Below, one piece after another: positions 31,042-36,779 of a DNA stretch of 36,779 nt. Position numbers and translations under genes: made by a program. The notes below the pieces were generated by a model. It did no database searches. It saw nothing but the letters and a program-made list of their open reading frames with translations, and was not told the origin of the DNA. This stretch comes from an uncultured Maribacter sp. (GTDB taxonomy: Bacteria; Bacteroidota; Bacteroidia; Flavobacteriales; Flavobacteriaceae). The first letter of the stretch is position 1; each line of letters opens with the position of its first letter. The stretch lies in assembly GCF_947495965.1 (NCBI RefSeq), contig NZ_CANMBB010000012.1, positions 1 to 36,779 of the forward strand. The letters run 5' to 3'.

Positions 31042-31725
31042 ATGAAAAAAACAGTTTTATTTTTTATTTTCATCGTAATTAGTCTACAGACTATATGCGC
31101 TCAAAATGAAAAAATAACCGTAGGATTATCAGAATTTTCAGAACTTAAAGGTTTTGATGGTCTCTCTATTAATCTAATTAAAAGTACAGAAAATAAAGCA
31201 GTAATATCTGGTGATAATATTGATGAGGTTGTTTTTGTTAATAAAGAAGGTGTTCTTAAAATACGAATGGAAATCAATAAGATATTTAGTGGTTATAAAA
31301 CTTTTATAGATTTATATTATACAAAATCTTTAATAATTATTGATGTTAATGAGGATGCAAGAATTGTTTCTAAGAAAATAATTCAGCAAGATGTATTAGA
31401 ACTAAAAGCCCAAGAAGGAGGTGAACTTGTTATAGCAGCTGAAGTAGAACAACTTTTAATAAAAACAGTTACTGGTGGTGTTATAGAAACATCAGGAACA
31501 GCAGATTTACAAGATGTAGCTATTAATACAGGAGGTATTTATGAAGGTAAAAGTTTAATTACTAAATTTTCTACTGTAAATGTAAATGCAGGTTCTAGAG
31601 CAGAAATATATGCATCAGATTATGTAAAAGCTTCTGTAAAAGCTGGTGGCGAAGTATTAGTATATGGTAACCCTGCTAAATTTGAAGAAAAAACCGTTTT
31701 TGGTGGTAAAATAACTAAAATGTAA
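31042..31725 (+). CDS. DUF2807 (GIN-domain) exported protein
   Basis: This 227-residue protein has a signal peptide, MKKTVLFFIFIVISLQTICAQ (1-21). The remainder is a right-handed beta-solenoid-like repeat typical of the putative auto-transporter adhesin head GIN domain: FDGLSINLIKSTENKAVISG, LKIRMEINKIFSGYKTFIDLYYTKSLIIIDVNEDARI, LELKAQEGGELVIA, then short turns VNAGSRAEIYASDYVKASVKAGGEVLVYG. The function is unknown, and it is likely located in the envelope or outer surface. It starts 39 nt after rnr and ends 11 nt before the LysE-type gene; these three genes may form one unit. Confidence 0.87.
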   Translation: MKKTVLFFIFIVISLQTICAQNEKITVGLSEFSELKGFDGLSINLIKSTENKAVISGDNIDEVVFVNKEGVLKIRMEINKIFSGYKTFIDLYYTKSLIIIDVNEDARIVSKKIIQQDVLELKAQEGGELVIAAEVEQLLIKTVTGGVIETSGTADLQDVAINTGGIYEGKSLITKFSTVNVNAGSRAEIYASDYVKASVKAGGEVLVYGNPAKFEEKTVFGGKITKM

Positions 31726-31736
31726 TTTACCCCAAT

Positions 31737-32408
31737 ATGTTAGAAGATATACAGGCAGCTATTCCTCTCGGATTTTTACTAAGTTTTATGATTGGCCCTG
31801 TTTTTTTTGTTCTTTTAGAAACTAGTGCTATAAAAGGATTTAGAGCAGCAATTGTTTTTAATCTTGGGGTAATTATTGCCGATATACTTTTTATAACCAT
31901 AGCTTATTTTAGTAGTTTTCAATTATTAGAAAATCTAAGCAATGAACCTGGATTGTATGTTTTTGGAGGTGTAATATTAGTAATATATGGTATAACTAGT
32001 ATTGTAAAGAAAGAAGCCAAAAAAGAAGAAACGATAAAAGTTACCTCAGGACATTATATTAGTTTATTTGTAAAAGGCTTTTTACTAAACTTTATAAATA
32101 TTGGAGTTTTAGTTTTTTGGCTTGGAATAATAATAGTAGTAGGTCCTAGTCTAGAAAATGACTCTAATAGAATTATACTATTCTTTGCTGCAGTATTAAT
32201 TACGTATTTTACTATAGATATTTTTAAAATCTTATTGGCTAAACAATTAAAAAGAAAATTAACTTTTGATAGAATAAGGTTAGTAAAAAAGTTTCTGGGA
32301 GTTGTTTTAGTTATTTGCGGATTAGTACTTATTATAAAAGGATTTCTGCCAAAAGATAAATTTACTATCGAAGAAGGTATAGAAAAAATGGAACAAATAA
32401 GAGAGTAA
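31737..32408 (+). CDS. LysE-family amino-acid/metabolite exporter
   Basis: This 223-residue inner-membrane protein has six TM helices (about 8-28, 40-63, 72-90, 108-135, 145-165, 188-205). The family N-terminus AIPLGFLLSFMIGPVFFVLLETSAIKGFRAA (9-39) with its GPV.F motif, followed by FNLGVIIADILFI, is clear. Members export lysine, homoserine, threonine or other metabolites; the substrate here is unknown. It is followed by a strong bidirectional terminator. Confidence 0.88.
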   Translation: MLEDIQAAIPLGFLLSFMIGPVFFVLLETSAIKGFRAAIVFNLGVIIADILFITIAYFSSFQLLENLSNEPGLYVFGGVILVIYGITSIVKKEAKKEETIKVTSGHYISLFVKGFLLNFINIGVLVFWLGIIIVVGPSLENDSNRIILFFAAVLITYFTIDIFKILLAKQLKRKLTFDRIRLVKKFLGVVLVICGLVLIIKGFLPKDKFTIEEGIEKMEQIRE

Positions 32409-32433
32409 TAATGTGCTAATAAACAGTATATTA

Positions 32434-32466
32434 AATAAAAAAACCCTCTATTAAGAGGGTTTTTTT
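32434..32466 (+). terminator. bidirectional intrinsic terminator
   Basis: ACCCTCT (32443-32449) pairs with AGAGGGT (32454-32460); the stem is extended by A-T pairs, with A run before and T run after. It closes the LysE gene on the + strand and, read backwards, the tRNA-Cys on the minus strand. Confidence 0.88.
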
Positions 32467-32539
32467 GGAGGCATCGAGCGGATTCGAACCGCTGTACAAG
32501 CTTTTGCAGAGCTGTGCCTAGCCACTCGGCCACGATGCC
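32466..32539 (-). tRNA. tRNA-Cys (GCA)
   Basis: The minus strand folds as a cloverleaf: acceptor GGCATCG/CGATGCC with discriminator T and a CCA-matching 3' end, anticodon loop CTGCAAA (anticodon GCA), T-arm GCGGTTCGAATCCGC. U73 is typical of tRNA-Cys. It lies 52 nt downstream of folB on the same strand. Confidence 0.95.
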
Positions 32540-32591
32540 ATTTTAGTGGTGCAAATGTAATGCCTTATTTTTAGCTTTCAAAAATATATAA

Positions 32592-32951
32592 TCAGGATCT
32601 TTTAGATTTTAATGTAATAGTTACTTTTTCTACATCGCCACCTATAGGAGGGTTTATTTTAGAAACAGCTACAGATACTTCCATAACTATATTGATTTCT
32701 AGTAAAATACGTTTAATTATACGATCTGCAACATGTTCTAAAAGTTTAGCAGCAATTGCCATTTCTTCTTTTACAATATGATTTATATGAACATAATCTA
32801 CCGTATCTTTTAAATTATCAGATGCTGCTGCATTAGCTAAATCTGCTTTTACAGATACATTTACAAGATAATCGCTACCTATTTTAGTTTCTTCTGCTAA
32901 GCAACCATGATAGGCATAAACCTTAATATTAGTAACTTCTATTATTCCCAT
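32592..32951 (-). CDS. folB: dihydroneopterin aldolase
   Basis: This 119-residue enzyme cleaves dihydroneopterin to 6-hydroxymethyl-dihydropterin and glycolaldehyde in folate synthesis. IKVYAYHGCLAEET (9-22) carries the pterin-binding Glu21/Glu22; DTVDYVHINHIVKEEM (49-64) is the middle signature; LLEHVADRII and VSKINPPIG (96-104), with catalytic Lys98, complete the site. The length is normal. A TAATTTTG promoter box is 20 nt upstream. The tRNA-Cys gene follows on the same strand and may share the transcript. Confidence 0.94.
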   Translation of the reverse strand: MGIIEVTNIKVYAYHGCLAEETKIGSDYLVNVSVKADLANAAASDNLKDTVDYVHINHIVKEEMAIAAKLLEHVADRIIKRILLEINIVMEVSVAVSKINPPIGGDVEKVTITLKSKRS

Positions 32952-32970
32952 GAGTATCTTTAATTTTTAG

Positions 32971-32978
32971 CAAAATTA
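32971..32978 (-). promoter_or_regulatory. Bacteroidota -7 box of folB
   Basis: The minus strand reads TAATTTTG (TAnnTTTG), ending 19 nt before the folB ATG, in the 44-bp gap after the PorP/SprF stop. Confidence 0.55.
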
Positions 32979-32995
32979 AAGCAAACATTTGGTTT

Positions 32996-33943
32996 TTAGT
33001 AGGTACATCTACAATTACTAACACCTTGGAATAAATCTAAACCTAATGTTACTACATGTGTTCCTGTACTATATCCTAAAATTTCATTAAGAATTACTTG
33101 GTAAGAATATCCAAAATAAAAATTGCTCTTTTTTAAACCAATAATTGGAGCTATATATAGTGGGTCACCAATTTGATCATTTAAAAAACGGTAGGTAACA
33201 CCAGCATAGTAATAGTCTTCAAAATCGTACCATCTAAATTTTACATTTAAATCGGTAACAGATCTACCATCACTTTCAAATAATTGAAAGAAAACAGAAG
33301 GCTCTATTTCTAAATTACTGTTTTTACTTCTTTTATATCTATATCCCGTATAAGCGTAATAGTTTCTTAGTCTATTAGGTTCAAAAATTGGATTAAATTT
33401 TGATAAATCTTTATCAATTATGTTAGATGCATTTGCACTTATATAAAACTTATCTTTTCTATATAATAAACCTACATCAAAGTTATGATTGGTTGTTGCT
33501 CTATCATCTGTTACACTTGGATCAATAATGCTAAAGTTTTCAATATCTATTCTAAACTGGTTAAAATTATACGATAAACCAAAGGATAAAAACTCATCAT
33601 CATACCTATCTATGGTTAAATGGTGGGCAAAAGATAATCTAGCTCCTCTTTGCTTAGTTTCTCCATTACTATCATTATATAATAAAATACCTACACCAGA
33701 TTTTTCTCCTAATCGCATATCTGCAGCTAAAGATTGCGTGTCTGGCGCATCTTTAATTCCTACCCATTGTGTTAATCCATTAATCCTAATTTTTACATGA
33801 TCACCGATACCTGCATAGGTAGGCGACATTACAAAAGGATTATCTGCTAAATACTGCGAGAGTTGTGGTAATGTTAACTCTTGCGCTTTAGCACCAAAGA
33901 CACTTAGTAGTAGGAGGACTAAGGTTAATAATTTATTATACAT
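32996..33943 (-). CDS. PorP/SprF-family type IX secretion membrane protein
   Basis: This 315-residue outer-membrane protein has a signal peptide (about 1-20, ending AKAQ). Family landmarks: LPQLSQYLADNPFVMSPTYAGIGDHVKIRINGLTQWVGI (about 24-62, the N..NP...G pattern), then amphipathic strands throughout (GVGILLYNDSNG, FLSFGLSYNFNQF, YAGVTYRFLND) and a short Cys-containing end (NCRCTY). Members accompany T9SS type B (CHU_C) cargo and are needed for secretion or anchoring of the partner, as SprF is for SprB. It is 19 nt after the CHU_C adhesin gene in the same operon, so that adhesin is the likely partner. Confidence 0.93.
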   Translation of the reverse strand: MYNKLLTLVLLLLSVFGAKAQELTLPQLSQYLADNPFVMSPTYAGIGDHVKIRINGLTQWVGIKDAPDTQSLAADMRLGEKSGVGILLYNDSNGETKQRGARLSFAHHLTIDRYDDEFLSFGLSYNFNQFRIDIENFSIIDPSVTDDRATTNHNFDVGLLYRKDKFYISANASNIIDKDLSKFNPIFEPNRLRNYYAYTGYRYKRSKNSNLEIEPSVFFQLFESDGRSVTDLNVKFRWYDFEDYYYAGVTYRFLNDQIGDPLYIAPIIGLKKSNFYFGYSYQVILNEILGYSTGTHVVTLGLDLFQGVSNCRCTY

Positions 33944-33962
33944 AGTAGTTTAGGTTAAGTTT

Positions 33963-36779
33963 TTATCTGTATAAAGTAAAGTGGCCAACAAATTCACGAT
34001 CGTCTTCTTCTCCACGTAATTTTATTACATACCAATAATCTCCTGTTGGTAGTTCTGTTTGTCGGTAAAGACCATCCCATGGATTATCATTAATACCCAT
34101 TCTATAAACTTCTCTACCATAACGATCAAAAATGATAGTTAGTATTTCTGGGAAGGCTTCTTGGTTTTTTGGGAACCAAGTATCATTAAGACCATCGCCA
34201 TCTGGGGTAAATACATTTGGTATATCAAGATCTATAAATTCCATATAAATACTTGCTACAGATTCGCAACCATTTTCATCTATAACGGTTACAGTATAGG
34301 TATCTGTACGGTTAATTCTAAAAGTATTATCCGTACCATTATTTCTATCGCCCATGATAAAGGTGTACTCTTCTTTACCTCCAGTTACTACAGCTGTAAT
34401 TTCATTAAGGTTACGTTGCTCAAGAGATAGAACAAGAGGTTCAAAATCTTCTATTACAAAATCAAAGGTTTGTACGCATCCATTTGCGTGTGCTATTGCT
34501 ATGTAATGTGTTCCTGGAGTAGAATTTCTAAAATCAGGATTTAATTGCATATCATTAGGATCCGTAGAGTCTATAGCATATAATACATCTCCTAAAACAC
34601 TAGAATCTTCTAAGGTTATGTTTACATAATTGGTAGGCACATCTCCACTACACTCATAAACAGGAGTAATAGTTGCATTAAGGTTAACACCAGGTTCTAC
34701 ATCTACAACAATATTAGTTTCACAGTTATTAACATCTCTAACAAATATTAGGTAGTTCCCTGCAGCAAGATTTGTAAAGTCTAAACGATCTTGTATAAAA
34801 TCTACTTCGGAATTAGAATTAATAGCTGTTCTATATGGTGCTGTTCCTCCTTGAATGTTAATAGTAATAGCACCATCTTCATCGCCAATACATGTTTCTG
34901 GGGTTATTACGTTTGGATCTACTGTTAAAAGGTCTGGAGCAGTAATAGTATAATTTAATTCTTCAAAACATCCGTTTTGATCTTGTGCAATAATAGTATA
35001 GTCACCAGGAGCTAAATCTGTAAATGTATTAATAGTATCAAATTGGTTTAAGTTTGGAGAAATAGCATATTGATACCCTCCAGAACCTCCAGAAAGAGTT
35101 ACTGTTATACTACCATTTTCTTCACCATTACATAAAACATTTATAACTTCTTCAGTGTAAGTTAAAGGCGTTGGTTCTGTTATAATTACTTCTTCTGCAG
35201 GAGCTGTACAATCTTCGCTGATTACATTTACATAATATGTACCTGCTGGTAGATTACCAAACTCACCTTGTGATTGTGGTCCTGCTATTCTTGATCCTAT
35301 TGTTAAAGCAGCATCCGTAAATAATTCATATTGATAGTTACCTAATCCACCATCTGCACTTGCATATATAGTTGCTGTAGATTCTCCATTACAACTAATG
35401 ATAGCAGCGGAAGTATCAACCGTTAAAGTAAGAGGAACTATAGCATTTTCTGTAATAGCATTTGAAGCTACAGAAGCACATGCGCCACCTAAATCTCTTA
35501 CAAAATATTGATGTTCCCCTGCACCTAATATACCTGTTTCAGGTAATGGCATTGGATTACTAGTCATAGGTAGAAAAGTAATATTATCTATACTGTATTC
35601 GTAAGTACCACTACCGCCTGTTGCACTTAGTTCAAACTCTACTCCTGTTGCACAAGTTAATGGGTCTGTACGTAGTAAAGTTGCTTCTATTCTAGTTGGT
35701 TCTGTAATAGTTACCTGATTAGTTTCCACATCACAATTCCATCCATCAGAAACAGTAATACTATATATGCCAGGACCAAGATTTGTAAAATCAGGACTTG
35801 TTTGTTGTCCAGAGGTAAATGTAATAGAAGTACCCGTAGTATCGTAATAATTAATTTGATACTCATAACTACCACTACCATTTATAACATTTGTAGCAGA
35901 TACTGTTGCTGTTTTATCACCAAAACAAGCTAAAGTAGTGTTTAATGGAATTGCATTTGCAGTTACTGCAAGTGGCATTACCAATAAGTTAGGGTAGTTA
36001 TTTGTAATAGAACATCCACCAGCATCTACAACGGTAACGCTATAGTCTCCTGCAGATAATCCTGTAAATAAAATTGTGGTTACATCAAAAGCAGTATCGA
36101 AAACTTCAGCTGTTGTTGTATTAGTAACGGTAATATCATAAGGAGCAAAACCACCTGTTGGGGATATACTTATTTCTCCCTGATCATTAGTACATTCAAC
36201 ATTTGTTAAAACAGTAGTTATTTCGGTTAAGTCCATATCTGGAGATACTATAGTTACCATATTAGTATCATCGTCACAGAAAGGCTCCGTAGTTTCTGTT
36301 ATTCTTACGTAGTAATTACCACCGTTAAGACCTGTAATTAATCTTGGATTAACACTTGTATCTGTATTAACTTGCGCTCCAATTGGGTTATCTGAATCAT
36401 CAAATACTTGATAATCATATGTACCACTATAACCAGTAATATTAATTTCAATTGAACCATTACCATCATTGAAACAAATTACTGGGTCAATAGCGGTTGC
36501 AGTTACCTCTATTAAATCATATGGAGCAATTTCATACGGAGCTGTAAGCACATAACATCCTGTGTTTGTGTCTGTAATTCTAAAAGTATAGCTACCCACT
36601 TGCGTTAAGTTAAATTCAGCTGTAACATTAGTAGGAGTTGCTGTTAAAGTACCGTTTGTGTTACCTAATGGTAATAATTCGTATGTATATGAATTAGTTG
36701 GGTTTCCATTATCAGTAACGGTAATTAATACTTGTTCAGGATTAGCAATATCACAAGTAATAGCATCTACTTGAGAAAC
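33963..36779 (-). CDS. giant SprB-repeat surface protein with T9SS type B (CHU_C) sorting domain, 5' end outside window
   Basis: The frame is open to the right edge, so the 938 visible residues are only the C-terminal part; the GTG at 36599 is not a real start. At least seven SprB-type units of about 85-110 residues are seen, each opening with a Cys-containing phrase (VICFNDGNGSIEI, VECTNDQGEISI, LACFGDKTATVSA, LTCATGVEFELSA, ISCNGESTATIYA, VLCNGEENGSITV, ETCIGDEDGAITI) and containing GGSG-Y-type turns and LxxGxY endings. The last 90 residues (IPNVFTPDGDGLNDTWFP, IFDRYGREVYR, WDG, LPTGDYWYVIKL, FVGHFTLYR) are the gliding-motility-associated CHU_C domain. Expected to be secreted by T9SS to the cell surface for adhesion or gliding. 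Confidence 0.93.
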   Translation of the reverse strand, partial: VSQVDAITCDIANPEQVLITVTDNGNPTNSYTYELLPLGNTNGTLTATPTNVTAEFNLTQVGSYTFRITDTNTGCYVLTAPYEIAPYDLIEVTATAIDPVICFNDGNGSIEINITGYSGTYDYQVFDDSDNPIGAQVNTDTSVNPRLITGLNGGNYYVRITETTEPFCDDDTNMVTIVSPDMDLTEITTVLTNVECTNDQGEISISPTGGFAPYDITVTNTTTAEVFDTAFDVTTILFTGLSAGDYSVTVVDAGGCSITNNYPNLLVMPLAVTANAIPLNTTLACFGDKTATVSATNVINGSGSYEYQINYYDTTGTSITFTSGQQTSPDFTNLGPGIYSITVSDGWNCDVETNQVTITEPTRIEATLLRTDPLTCATGVEFELSATGGSGTYEYSIDNITFLPMTSNPMPLPETGILGAGEHQYFVRDLGGACASVASNAITENAIVPLTLTVDTSAAIISCNGESTATIYASADGGLGNYQYELFTDAALTIGSRIAGPQSQGEFGNLPAGTYYVNVISEDCTAPAEEVIITEPTPLTYTEEVINVLCNGEENGSITVTLSGGSGGYQYAISPNLNQFDTINTFTDLAPGDYTIIAQDQNGCFEELNYTITAPDLLTVDPNVITPETCIGDEDGAITINIQGGTAPYRTAINSNSEVDFIQDRLDFTNLAAGNYLIFVRDVNNCETNIVVDVEPGVNLNATITPVYECSGDVPTNYVNITLEDSSVLGDVLYAIDSTDPNDMQLNPDFRNSTPGTHYIAIAHANGCVQTFDFVIEDFEPLVLSLEQRNLNEITAVVTGGKEEYTFIMGDRNNGTDNTFRINRTDTYTVTVIDENGCESVASIYMEFIDLDIPNVFTPDGDGLNDTWFPKNQEAFPEILTIIFDRYGREVYRMGINDNPWDGLYRQTELPTGDYWYVIKLRGEEDDREFVGHFTLYR

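Noticed and set aside
32054-32533. 159-codon minus-strand ORF across the LysE gene, terminator and tRNA-Cys
   Set aside because: It reads through a tRNA and a terminator, so it cannot be a real gene.
36594-36599. GTG at 36599 as start of the SprB-repeat protein
   Set aside because: The frame stays open with the same repeat-like sequence to the right edge, so the gene starts outside the window.

Overview
The window looks like a chromosomal segment of a marine-type member of the Flavobacteriaceae (Bacteroidota). The DNA is strongly AT-rich. Several genes have the Bacteroidota promoter box TAnnTTTG instead of a sigma70 -10 box, and ribosome binding sites are weak. The gene set is typical of the phylum: a T9SS type B (CHU_C) adhesin with its PorP/SprF partner, a TonB-type beta-barrel receptor, a DUF1080 protein, and rnpA next to an S41 protease.

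Layout, left to right. Positions 1-76 hold what may be the clipped end of an insertion sequence, followed by a CAU-anticodon tRNA. A housekeeping block follows: methylmalonyl-CoA epimerase (-), then rbfA and an FtsX/LolE-type permease (+), then dusB (-). At 3.5-5.9 kb is a compact three-gene operon: an Lgt-like membrane protein lacking the expected histidine, a COG1964/Tes-like multi-cluster radical SAM enzyme, and a 71-residue membrane protein. This is the best candidate for an undescribed pathway, probably lipid modification. A large outer-membrane receptor (-) and lepA (+) follow, then a 76-residue orphan and a CPA1 antiporter with a Rossmann domain. A 522-bp gap (12.5-13.06 kb) carries two REP-like hairpins.

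From 13 to 19.6 kb lies a + strand run: MBL hydrolase, S8 lipoprotein protease, M1 metallopeptidase, rnpA and S41 protease. Then come a DUF1080 protein and an SH3/NlpC lipoprotein (-). At 22-23.8 kb a C5-cytosine methyltransferase is followed after 2 nt by a 204-residue protein with a PD-(D/E)xK-like motif, probably a small type II restriction-modification system. From 24 to 27.1 kb a minus-strand set (ElaA acetyltransferase, CDF metal exporter, three small proteins, TetR) carries two matching TetR-type operators. A small lipoprotein and rpiB follow.

The largest gap, 609 bp between divergent rpiB and rnr, holds five exact copies of TTATTAACA, one base from the DnaA-box consensus. This is an origin-like cluster. 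After rnr come a DUF2807 protein, a LysE-type exporter, tRNA-Cys, folB, PorP/SprF and the 3' part of a giant SprB-repeat adhesin that runs off the right edge.

Functions come from recognising sequence families by eye. No database search, alignment or composition statistic was run.
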